Assembly (NCBI RefSeq): GCF_000015165.1
Contig: NC_009485.1
Coordinates: 3,739,501 to 3,803,500, forward strand
Source of the DNA: Bradyrhizobium sp. BTAi1
GTDB taxonomy: Bacteria; Pseudomonadota; Alphaproteobacteria; Rhizobiales; Xanthobacteraceae
Direction: 5' to 3'
DNA: 64,000 nucleotides
Positions 8,021-15,708 of this stretch are shown piece after piece. A program made the position numbers and the translations under genes. The stretch's first letter is position 1; the number at the start of each line of letters is the position of its first letter. The notes below the pieces were generated by a model. That model saw nothing but the letters and a program-made list of their open reading frames with translations, had not been told where the DNA came from and did no database searches.

Positions 8021-11000
8021 TGGACTTGCTGCTGGAGGCCGCACTGCGATCGTTTGGCCTCGGGGCGGCAGTCTGGATCGGTCTGCGGCTGGTCAGAGTC
8101 GTCAATCCGCGGATCGAGTTGCGGGTGTGGGTCTGCGTGATGCTGGCCTCGACCGCGATGCCTGCGCTGGTCGGGTCGAGTCTGGTCACGCTCACGCTGC
8201 ACGAAGATCCTCCCGCGGCGGCGATCCCGCTGCCAGGCGCGCCGGACGAGCAGCCAATGGCCCGTAGTTTGCGGTCGGGCTCGGCCGGCGCCGCGCGCGT
8301 TGCCGCGGCTGTCGATCAAAGCGGTTCGGCTCGCGAAATCGGCCAGGCCGACACCAACCGCGGTGTGGGTGCCGCGACGTCCTCGTCGTCTGCCGCGCCG
8401 GGCGTCGGCGCGCAACTCTCTGCTTGGCGTCCGAACTGGCGCGGACTTGTCTTCTATCTCTATGTCACTGTGGCCGCCGTGCTGCTGCTGCGGATCAGTC
8501 TGGGCATTCTGTTCGCGGTCAGGCTGTGGCGGTCGGCGGAGATCGTTCATGAGCCGCTTGCCGGCGGCGATGTGCGCGTCAGCCCCGCCGTCAGATCGCC
8601 GGTGACGTTTGCCGGCAGCGTCCTGCTGCCTTTGGAATACCGCGACTGGGAGCCCGTCAAACTAATCGCGGTGCTCGGGCACGAGCATTCCCATGTCCGC
8701 CATCTGGATTTCTACACGCTGTTGTTTGCGACCTTGCACCGCGCGGTGTTCTGGATCAATCCGCTCGCCTGGTATCTCTGCTACAGGGTCGCGGCCTTGG
8801 CAGAGATGCGAAGCGACGACGAGGCGATCGAAGGCATCGGCGATCGCCTGGCCTATGCGGAAGTGCTGCTCGGGGTGGCCAGCAACCCGGCGCCGCCACC
8901 TCATGGCATGGTCGCCCTGATGCATGCGATCGTTGCCCAACGGATCGAGCGGATCCTGGATTCCGACTGCGTTTCGGAACGGCCCGCATTGCGCAAACGC
9001 ATCGCCATTTATGGCGCCTGTTGCACCCTCATTCTGCTGAGTGCAGGCAGGATCGGCTACGGCTATCTGCCGCTGGACGTCAGCTGGGACGAGTTCACGG
9101 CCCGCAGGACCTCGGGGGCCGTGCGGGCCGTGATGGTCCCCCCCGAGCAGCTCGACAGCTATGTCGGCTACTATCAGGCCGATCCGGCGGTCCTGCCCGA
9201 CCTGGTGTTGACCGTGACGCGCGACAAGCAGCATCTGTTCGTGCAACGTACCGGCCAGAACAAGATCGAAGTGCTGCCGGAGAGCGAACGCGATTTCTTC
9301 TACACCGATCGAAGCTTCGAACTGTCCTTCATCGGCCGGGCGGGGGCGCGCGCCATTGCCATGGTACTGCATCAGAACGGCACGCATATCCGTGCGTCGC
9401 GGGTCTCGGCGGACGTCGCCCGCCGTGCGGCCGACCTGCTCGAGCAGCGTCTCATTGAACAGGCGCGAACGCGCAGTCCAGCCAGGATTGACCCGGCTGC
9501 CTTCGACCGCCTGGTCGGATATTATCGTGAGAATCCGCGGCTCCACGTCGAAATCAGCCGAGATGGCGATCGGCTGTTCGGCCGATACAGCGGCAGCCGC
9601 AAAATGGAGCTGTTTGCCGAAGACGATCTGCACTTCTTCTTCAAGGATATTGATGCACAGATCGCCTTCTTCGCCGATGCCGATGGACACGTCAATGCGC
9701 TGACCAGTCACCAGGACGGCCGTCTGTGGCCTGCCCAGCGGATAGCCGCACCGGACCGAACCGTGGGCCAGGTCGAGGACGCTGCCGCGTCGCGGAATCC
9801 GGGTATCGCTCCCGAGCAGGCCGTCATTCTCCGTGAGCCGCGATCGGCCGAGACGATCGCAGGATTCTACCAGGTCGATTCGTTCAAGATCCTGGTCATT
9901 TCCGCAGAGAACGGCAGGAGTTTCGCGCAGCTCGGCTATCAGCCGAAGGTCGAGATTGAGGCGGCCCGCGACGGCTCATATGGCGATGTCGGCATGTCGC
10001 TCAGGCTTCGCTTCACGTTGGATGATGCGGGCAAAGTCTCGGGCGCGATGCTCATTCGCAAGGGCAAGACGACGCGGCTACCGCGCATCAGTGGTTTGCC
10101 GCAGTTTGCACCGCAGGCCTCTCGGCTCGATGCGCGGCTGTTCGATGCCGAATACGCCGGAAACTACCAGGCGGGGTTCGATACTTTGATCCGAATTACC
10201 AGAGAGGGAGACCGCCTCCGCGTCGAAAAGCCTGGTCTGGTGACCGGAGATGAGATCGAACCTGTCGCCGATCGAGTGTTCCTGTGCCGGGCGACCGGCA
10301 AGCATTTTCTGTTCATTCGGGATCCCTCGGCAAGCGCGCTGAACCTCGTGATCTTCGAGCCGGGTGTCGGTGCAACGTTGGCCACACGGATCGATGGCGC
10401 AACGGCGCGAGAGCTCGAAGTGGAGCATATTCGTCGGACCGCGATGAGGATCGACCGCGTTCTGGCTCAGACGGCGACGGCCGGCAGTGAGGAGATCCTG
10501 CGTGATACGATCGCGCAGTTGCAGCGCGGCGAGGTCGACTCGACGCAGCTGAAACAGAGATTTCCGCAGGAGCTTCGGGTCAGGCTGCTCAAGGCCAAGC
10601 GTGAGCTGCAGGCACTCGGCGTGCTTCAGCAGCTTCGGTTTGCCGGAGTCGCGGCGGACGGGCTGGACGTCTTCGATGCCCAGTTTGCGTGGGGGAGTGC
10701 CCGATTCAGAGTGCTCTTGGACAGCGACCGGACCGTGAAGCGGCTGGCCTTTCGCTGGTACGGAGACGACACGCCGGGGGCCTATGTGCCCTGCGGAGCT
10801 GAAATCCCCGCCGGCGAGCCCGCCGGAGCGCTGTCGATCGACGTGACCCTGATCAATCACAGCGAAGGACCCGTCAACGCCTACCTGGTCGGGCCGGATG
10901 GCGAGCGCAGATTTCAAAGCAGTTTCGAGCCGGACACGCGTGGCGAGGTCGCGACGAAACTCGATCGGCCGATCGTCATCACCGACAAGGCTGGCGATTG

Positions 11001-11388
11001 CATCGGAATCGTTCTTCCAGGCAGGGCGACCCGTGTCACCGAGGTGCGGGGAAGCGAGAATGGCGCTGTCCTCGGCGCGCCCCTGATCCATGACACACCG
11101 GATCCGCAGAGCCAGACGCGGCTGCTGGACTACATGGCCGCAGTGCGCGACGGTCGGATCGACGAGACGATGCTGACCCGGTCGATGGCGCGCAATGGAC
11201 GCGAGAGGCTCGCCGTTTGGCAGCGCATGTTGACCGATCTCGGCCGGTTCGAGTCGCTTCGCTTTATCGGTGGAGATAGTGCCGTCGGCGATCGGTTCCG
11301 CGCGCGCTTCAGCAACGGCGAACTCGATTGGCGGATCGTCACCGCCGCAGACGGACGCATTTCCAGCCTCGCTGTCGGCGCTGACTAG
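8020..11388 (+). CDS. BlaR1-like M56 family membrane metallopeptidase with long repeat-containing C-terminal region
   Basis: A 1122-residue protein, about twice the length of BlaR1. The N-terminal third has several hydrophobic segments and the M56 zinc motif HEHSH (H221-H225) followed by the downstream acidic region EMRSDDEA. A further hydrophobic segment near residue 335 (YGACCTLILLSAGRIGYGY) leads into the extracytoplasmic part. There is no recognisable penicillin-binding domain. Instead four related modules of about 100-115 residues begin near 378 (SYVGYYQADP), 495 (RLVGYYRENP), 610 (TIAGFYQVD) and 712 (EYAGNYQAG). Two copies of another unit (helix plus beta region) follow near 805 and 1034. 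The upstream BlaI-like repressor is coupled to it. The modules look like ligand-sensing or structural repeats; function unknown. The gene ends next to a dispersed repeat. Confidence 0.85.
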   Translation: MDLLLEAALRSFGLGAAVWIGLRLVRVVNPRIELRVWVCVMLASTAMPALVGSSLVTLTLHEDPPAAAIPLPGAPDEQPMARSLRSGSAGAARVAAAVDQSGSAREIGQADTNRGVGAATSSSSAAPGVGAQLSAWRPNWRGLVFYLYVTVAAVLLLRISLGILFAVRLWRSAEIVHEPLAGGDVRVSPAVRSPVTFAGSVLLPLEYRDWEPVKLIAVLGHEHSHVRHLDFYTLLFATLHRAVFWINPLAWYLCYRVAALAEMRSDDEAIEGIGDRLAYAEVLLGVASNPAPPPHGMVALMHAIVAQRIERILDSDCVSERPALRKRIAIYGACCTLILLSAGRIGYGYLPLDVSWDEFTARRTSGAVRAVMVPPEQLDSYVGYYQADPAVLPDLVLTVTRDKQHLFVQRTGQNKIEVLPESERDFFYTDRSFELSFIGRAGARAIAMVLHQNGTHIRASRVSADVARRAADLLEQRLIEQARTRSPARIDPAAFDRLVGYYRENPRLHVEISRDGDRLFGRYSGSRKMELFAEDDLHFFFKDIDAQIAFFADADGHVNALTSHQDGRLWPAQRIAAPDRTVGQVEDAAASRNPGIAPEQAVILREPRSAETIAGFYQVDSFKILVISAENGRSFAQLGYQPKVEIEAARDGSYGDVGMSLRLRFTLDDAGKVSGAMLIRKGKTTRLPRISGLPQFAPQASRLDARLFDAEYAGNYQAGFDTLIRITREGDRLRVEKPGLVTGDEIEPVADRVFLCRATGKHFLFIRDPSASALNLVIFEPGVGATLATRIDGATARELEVEHIRRTAMRIDRVLAQTATAGSEEILRDTIAQLQRGEVDSTQLKQRFPQELRVRLLKAKRELQALGVLQQLRFAGVAADGLDVFDAQFAWGSARFRVLLDSDRTVKRLAFRWYGDDTPGAYVPCGAEIPAGEPAGALSIDVTLINHSEGPVNAYLVGPDGERRFQSSFEPDTRGEVATKLDRPIVITDKAGDCIGIVLPGRATRVTEVRGSENGAVLGAPLIHDTPDPQSQTRLLDYMAAVRDGRIDETMLTRSMARNGRERLAVWQRMLTDLGRFESLRFIGGDSAVGDRFRARFSNGELDWRIVTAADGRISSLAVGAD

Positions 11389-11430
11389 AGCATGATCCGG
11401 AAAAGTGGAAGCCGGTTTTCCGAATCGGAT
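11387..11430. repeat. Dispersed rhizobial repeat, 'GAGCATGATCCGGAAAAGTG' type
   Basis: The motif AGAGCATGATCCGGAAAAGT, then a CGGAAAA...TTTTCCG hairpin (11399-11422), starts at the stop codon of the M56 gene. I recognise this sequence from memory as recurring between genes in Rhizobiales. Only one half of the full palindrome appears here. The rest of the gap to 11645 carries no gene I can support. Confidence 0.5.
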
Positions 11431-11587
11431 TGAGCCCGCTCGCATTCATCGAGCTGTTTGTTGAGCGAACAAATGTGGCGGTCGTAAACCGATAACGGCG
11501 CCGGGATCGCCACGATCAACTAATTAGTCGTGGCTTGGACGACCAGACATCGTCGAATTGCCGTCAATATCGCGACGCATTGCGAGT

Positions 11588-11602
11588 GTTACATTTTGTA
11601 GC
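11588..11602 (+). promoter_or_regulatory. Candidate BlaI-type operator upstream of the Ala/Lys-rich gene
   Basis: GTTACATTTTGTAGC matches the motif upstream of the BlaI-like gene (GTTACANNTTGT shared) and contains TACA-N3-TGTA. It sits 44-58 bp before the ATG of the exported repeat protein, overlapping a plausible promoter (TTGCGA, 17 bp, GAATAA). Suggests co-regulation with the BlaI/M56 pair; inference only. Confidence 0.35.
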
Positions 11603-11645
11603 GAATAAGGCGTCAACAATCGACCGTCTCGTGGAGAACGTAAAG

Positions 11646-12575
11646 ATGAAGAACCTGAGGATCGTCAGGACGGCTGCGGCTGTGCTGATCGGCATTGGTG
11701 TGTCGTCCAATCCAGTATTCGCTGGCAACCATGCGGCTCTAGCGAAACCGGGTGCCAATTTGAAGGCTGCGGCGGCCGTCGATCAGAAGGCCAACAACGC
11801 TGTGGCGGCGGCCCAGGCCGCCGGCAAGAAGGCGGCTGATACGCTCAAGGCCGCCGACAAGACGGCGGCCGTTGCTGCAAAGGCCGTGACTCAGGCTGCT
11901 ACCAAGGCGGCCACGGCTGCGGACAAGCAGACCGCGGCCGCTGCGAAGGCCGCCACCAAGGCCGCGACAGCTGCAGACAAGCAGACGGCAGCGGTCGCGA
12001 AGGCCGCCGACAAGGCTGCAGCGGCCAATGCCAATGCGGCCAAGGCTGCAGAGCAGAAGGCGAACGCAGCGAAGGCTGCGGATAAGGCGGCTGCCAAGGC
12101 TGCGAAGGAGGCGGCCGAGCAAAAGGCCAAGGCGGCGAAGGCTGCAGAGGCAAAGGCTGCCAAGGCTGCGAAGGAGGCCGCAGAGCAGAAGGCCAAGGCG
12201 GCGAAGGCCGCAGAGGCGAAGGCTGCCAAGGCAGCGAAGGAGGCGGCCGAGCAGAAGGCCAAGGCGGCGAAGGCTGCAGAGGCAAAGGCTGCCAAGGCGG
12301 CGAAGGAAGCGGCCGAGCAGAAGGCCAAAGCGGCGAAGGCCGCAGAGGCGAAGGCTGCCAAGGCAGCGAAGGAAGCAGCCGAAAAGAAAGCGAAGGCCGC
12401 GAAGGCTGCTGAGAAGAAGGCGGCCAAGGCTGCAAAGGAAGCGGCTGAGCAGAAGGCCAAGGCTGCGAAGCAGGCCGCGGCGAAGGCCGCGCAGGCCGCT
12501 GCCGGGAAGGCTGCGGCGCAGGCCAACAATGCAGCCAATCAGGCTGCGGCCAAGACGGCACAAGCTGCAAAATAG
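11646..12575 (+). CDS. Exported alanine/lysine-rich repeat protein
   Basis: A 309-residue low-complexity protein. Starting at ATG 11646 gives a clean Sec signal peptide (KNLRIVRTAAAVLIGIGVSS...VFA) with a likely cleavage before GNHAA. The mature chain is almost entirely Ala, Lys, Glu and Gln. Its core is a 22-residue unit of the type AAKEAAEQKAKAAKAAEAK, encoded by 66-bp tandem units that line up at 12102, 12168, 12234, 12300, 12366 and 12432; shorter AADKQTAAAAK units precede it. The chain would form a long, positively charged helix, comparable in composition to histone H1-like, TolA-like or PhaF-like tails, but it is predicted to be exported. Function unknown. A longer frame back to 11535 exists but lacks the signal peptide at its N-terminus. 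Confidence 0.75.
   Translation: MKNLRIVRTAAAVLIGIGVSSNPVFAGNHAALAKPGANLKAAAAVDQKANNAVAAAQAAGKKAADTLKAADKTAAVAAKAVTQAATKAATAADKQTAAAAKAATKAATAADKQTAAVAKAADKAAAANANAAKAAEQKANAAKAADKAAAKAAKEAAEQKAKAAKAAEAKAAKAAKEAAEQKAKAAKAAEAKAAKAAKEAAEQKAKAAKAAEAKAAKAAKEAAEQKAKAAKAAEAKAAKAAKEAAEKKAKAAKAAEKKAAKAAKEAAEQKAKAAKQAAAKAAQAAAGKAAAQANNAANQAAAKTAQAAK
12102..12497 (+). repeat. 66-bp tandem repeat inside the Ala/Lys-rich gene
   Basis: Six in-frame units of 66 bp, recognisable by the recurring GC(G/A)AAGGA(G/A) phase mark at 12102, 12168, 12234, 12300, 12366 and 12432. The first four are nearly identical; the last two carry E-to-K and other changes. Such a tract can expand or contract by recombination or slippage without losing frame. 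Confidence 0.85.
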
Positions 12576-12622
12576 CCAGGCCATGTCGACCGCGTAAGCG
12601 GCCGCCCTCGGGAGAGAACGAC

Positions 12623-12651
12623 GGACCGTCAGCGTTGCTCGCCGACGGTCC
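12623..12651. terminator. Possible hairpin terminator
   Basis: GGACCGTC and GACGGTCC form a perfect 8-bp stem with a 13-base loop, 48 bp after the stop of the Ala/Lys-rich gene. There is no clear T-run after it, so Rho-independent termination is uncertain. The rest of the 240-bp gap before the next gene shows nothing else. Confidence 0.3.
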
Positions 12652-12815
12652 ATCTCGAGGACGGTGCATCGACGTCATGTGCAGGCTGCTGACGTCTGCT
12701 CGGATACCGACGATAGCCGTTGCGTTTTCATGCGCAGATGCGCCGAGCGCGTCTGCCTGATGCGTTGCCCGAGTTTGTTGTGAGACATGCGAAAGCGTCA
12801 GCTTTGGTTCGGGCG

Positions 12816-14378
12816 ATGGAGATCACGCGGCGATTGCTTGGCGCGGCTTGCCGCATCGTGTTGCATTGTCTGCTGCTCACCATCACCCTCTCGGTCGACC
12901 GTGCGGAAGCCGCCGTCAGGGCTGAAACATTGCTGTTGCGCCCGGTCGCCGACGCAGACCCGTTGTTGTTGCGGCGGTTCAAGGCGATCGATCCGCGGGA
13001 GAGCCTGGCGCGAGCCGTCCGCTTTGCCCCGGCCGCGGCGAAGCCGTTGCCCTTGCCGGGCGCGATGCTCGAGGGCACAGGATGCCTTGCCTTGATGCGG
13101 GTGCCCCCCAATGATGCAACTCGGATCTGGCGCGCGCTGGTCCGTTGTCACGTCAAGAGCCGGCCTATCGGACCCAAGCGGCCGGTCGCGCCGGTCATGC
13201 CGAAGCTGGAGGAGGTCGCGGAGGCGCCCAAGCCGGAGGAGAAGGCCGAGGAGGACGATCCCTTCGAACCGAAGGGAATCAAGGTCGGGGCCTTTGTGAT
13301 CAAGCCGGCACTGGAACTGACCGTCGGGGTCGACTCCAATCCGTTGCGGATGCCGCGGGGCGGCAGGCCCGCGCAGACGCGCTCTGTCGTCCACGAGCTC
13401 GAAATACGTTCGCAATTCGAGCGGCACGAGCTCAATGCGGATCTGAGCGTCGGTTACAGCCAGACGCAAGGCGTGCCCGTGCTCAACGCCCCGGCGGTCG
13501 ATGCGAAGATCGATGGCCGCTACGACATCACCGACGATCGATCGATCAATGGCGAGGTCCGGTATGCGCTCGATCCCGTCGACCGGGTGCTCGAAGCCCC
13601 CAGAGGCACCTTCGTCTCTAAATCCGGAGCGACGGTGGGCGTGAGCCAGAAGCTCGACAATGTCAGCGTCTCGGTGAAGGGGCTGGTCGATCGGAGCACC
13701 TTCAGCGGCGCACGCCCCGGCGATGACGCGCCGATCCCGAACAAGGACCGCAATTTCACCCAGCCTGCGGTGCAGACGCGCGTGTCTTACGCATTGTCGC
13801 CGCAGATCAGTCCGTTCGTCGACGTGACGCTGGACCGCAGGGTGCACGACATCCCGGTGGATTTCGGCGGCGTCCGCCGCGATTCCAATGGCACCGTGGT
13901 CAGTGCCGGACTGAGCCTGGCCTTTGCTGGACGATTGGCCGGCGAGATCGCGGTCGGATATCTGACGCGGCGTTTTGCCGACCCGATGCTGCCCGGGATT
14001 TCCGGCATGATCGTGAACGGGGCGCTCGTCTATCGGCCATTCGACAGGACGTCATTCGTCCTGGTCGGAACGTCCGACACTCTGGAGAGCGTCATACCGG
14101 GCGTGAGCGGGATCTTTCGGCGGGACCTGATCCTGCAGGCGCGCCAGGAATTCGATCCCCGCACCAGTGCCTCGCTGTCCTTCGGCTTTGGTCAGGACCG
14201 GTTCGCGGGCATTGTCCGGACCGACGATCGATACTCCGTTGCGCTTGGCGCCGTCTACAAGCTGTCGCGTGAAGTGCAGCTCAAGGCCGACGTCCGGCAG
14301 GATTGGTTGAGATCGACAATCCCCACCGTCAACAACATGGCGACGACGGCGACGGTGGGAATCCGATTCCAATACTGA
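12816..14378 (+). CDS. Outer membrane beta-barrel protein (BBP2-like)
   Basis: A 520-residue protein. From ATG 12816 it starts with a signal peptide (MEITRRLLGAACRIVLHCLL followed by AEAAVRA). Residues of about 120-160 are a Pro/Glu/Lys-rich linker (KLEEVAEAPKPEEKAEEDDP). From 'KVGAFVIKPALELTVGVDSN' onwards it alternates beta strands typical of the outer membrane beta-barrel family seen in alphaproteobacteria, and it ends in an aromatic residue (GIRFQY) as barrel proteins usually do. Longer in-frame starts exist upstream (to 12720), but they bury the signal peptide. The role is probably structural or transport; no specific substrate can be read. Confidence 0.75.
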   Translation: MEITRRLLGAACRIVLHCLLLTITLSVDRAEAAVRAETLLLRPVADADPLLLRRFKAIDPRESLARAVRFAPAAAKPLPLPGAMLEGTGCLALMRVPPNDATRIWRALVRCHVKSRPIGPKRPVAPVMPKLEEVAEAPKPEEKAEEDDPFEPKGIKVGAFVIKPALELTVGVDSNPLRMPRGGRPAQTRSVVHELEIRSQFERHELNADLSVGYSQTQGVPVLNAPAVDAKIDGRYDITDDRSINGEVRYALDPVDRVLEAPRGTFVSKSGATVGVSQKLDNVSVSVKGLVDRSTFSGARPGDDAPIPNKDRNFTQPAVQTRVSYALSPQISPFVDVTLDRRVHDIPVDFGGVRRDSNGTVVSAGLSLAFAGRLAGEIAVGYLTRRFADPMLPGISGMIVNGALVYRPFDRTSFVLVGTSDTLESVIPGVSGIFRRDLILQARQEFDPRTSASLSFGFGQDRFAGIVRTDDRYSVALGAVYKLSREVQLKADVRQDWLRSTIPTVNNMATTATVGIRFQY

Positions 14379-14390
14379 CGATCCGTCTGC

Positions 14391-15479
14391 CTAGCGCAGC
14401 TTGCCCCTGGCCGCGACCGGCAGCGTTCCCAGGATCTCGTCGCCGCGGACCATCACGACCTCGTCCATCATGTTGACGACGACGCAGACATGGTTGGGGA
14501 CGATGCGGACGACGTCGCCGACATGGGGGCGGGTGTTGGAGCGCGACAGATCGAGGAATCCGTGCTCCTCGGCGAAGCGGGCGATCTTGGCCTCCGGGTG
14601 CTCCAGGATCAGGCCATGGCCGTCGAGGCCTCCAGTATCGGATGTCAGCGTCTTCGAGCCGGCATCGAGGATGCCGCGCTCGGGCGCGGCACGGCTGACG
14701 ACGGTCGAGTAGATATGCAGCGCGCAGTCGTCCCAGGTCGCAACGCCGGCGGCGACCTGCATGCGGTCGTTGTAGATGTAGGTTCCGGGCCGGTGCTCGG
14801 TGGCGCCCTTGAGCTTGCCGAGATTTTTCAGGTTGGGCGAGCCGCCGGTCGAGACGATGGCCGCGTCCAGCCCTTCGGCGCGCACGCCGGCGAGCGCCTC
14901 GTCAAAGAAGCGTTGCGCCTCGTCCCAGCCCGTCTCGGTCGGATACAGCATGAAGCCGGCGAAGCGCAGGCCCTCTGACACCTTGATCTGGCGCGCGAGC
15001 TGAATCGCCTCGGCCGGCGTTTCAACACCAGCGCGCTTGCGCCCGGTGTCGCATTCGACCACGACGGAGAGCGTGCGACCGGATTGCTTCGCCGCCTCCG
15101 GCAGGCCGGCGACGACGACCGGATTGTCGGCGGCGACCGTCATGTCGGCCTTGGCCTGCAGCGCGGCGAGCCGCGCCATCTTCTCCTCGCCAATCAGATT
15201 GTAGCTGATCAGGACGTTGTCGATGCCGGCCTCAGCCATAATCTCGGCCTCGCCGATCTTCTGGCAGGTGATGCCTTGGGCGCCGGCCGCGATCTGCAGC
15301 TTGGCCAGTTCAGGGCTCTTGTGCGTCTTGATGTGGGGACGATTGGCGACGCCGGCCGCCGCGCACTGCGCCTGGATGCGCGCGATGTTGCGCTCGACCC
15401 TGTCCATGTCGATGACGGCGCACGGGGTGCCGTATTCCCTGGCGATCCTGGCGGCGAGCGGCGTGGTCATCTCATTCAC
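14391..15479 (-). CDS. D-threonine aldolase/D-serine dehydratase-like PLP enzyme (alanine racemase N-terminal fold)
   Basis: A 362-residue fold-type III PLP enzyme on the minus strand. The N-terminal barrel carries the PLP-lysine region RPHIKTHKS (about residues 47-55) and ITCQKIGEAEIMAEAG. The C-terminal domain has RPHVGDVVRIVPNHVCVVV, which contains the metal-binding His (PNHVC) seen in D-threonine aldolase and D-serine dehydratase relatives. The family cleaves D-3-hydroxy amino acids to glycine and an aldehyde, or deaminates D-serine. The two activities cannot be told apart here. It is convergent with the upstream barrel-protein gene (12-bp gap). Confidence 0.85.
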   Translation of the reverse strand: MNEMTTPLAARIAREYGTPCAVIDMDRVERNIARIQAQCAAAGVANRPHIKTHKSPELAKLQIAAGAQGITCQKIGEAEIMAEAGIDNVLISYNLIGEEKMARLAALQAKADMTVAADNPVVVAGLPEAAKQSGRTLSVVVECDTGRKRAGVETPAEAIQLARQIKVSEGLRFAGFMLYPTETGWDEAQRFFDEALAGVRAEGLDAAIVSTGGSPNLKNLGKLKGATEHRPGTYIYNDRMQVAAGVATWDDCALHIYSTVVSRAAPERGILDAGSKTLTSDTGGLDGHGLILEHPEAKIARFAEEHGFLDLSRSNTRPHVGDVVRIVPNHVCVVVNMMDEVVMVRGDEILGTLPVAARGKLR

Positions 15480-15490
15480 TCCATGTTGCC

Positions 15491-15603
15491 GTCATTGCGA
15501 GGAGCGAAACGACGAAGCAATCCAGAGTCGCATCTACAGCTGTGGATTGCTTCCGCCGTCGCCCTTCGGGCTATGGCGGACAAGTCGCTTCGCTCGCAAT
15601 GAC
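15491..15603. repeat. Palindromic dispersed element, 'GTCATTGCGAGGAGCGAA' family
   Basis: Left end GTCATTGCGAGGAGCGAAAC, right end GCTTCGCTCGCAATGAC; inner arms GCAATCCAGAG and GTGGATTGC. The same family occurs at 19147-20492 (split by an insertion sequence), 40264-40344 and 43263-43336. Confidence 0.75.
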
Positions 15604-15612
15604 GAAGAGAAC

Positions 15613-15704
15613 GTCGGGTGGGCAAAGCGAAGGGTGCCCACCGTCTTCTGTTGCGCAAGACCGCGGTGGGCACGGCGCTGGCGCGCCTTGGCCCACCCTA
15701 CGGC
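15613..15704. repeat. Dispersed element, 'GTCGGGTGGGCAAAG' family
   Basis: Starts GTCGGGTGGGCAAAGCGAAG and ends CTTGGCCCACCCTACGGC; arms GGTGGGC/GCCCACC pair. A second, diverged copy lies at 43368-43532. This element abuts the preceding palindrome and fills the gap between the PLP enzyme and the ABC-F gene. Confidence 0.6.
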
Positions 15705-15708
15705 GCCG

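Noticed and set aside
12102..12497. Regular 66-bp repeats considered as a CRISPR array
   Set aside because: They are contiguous, in frame and coding, without unique spacers; they encode the Ala/Lys helix.
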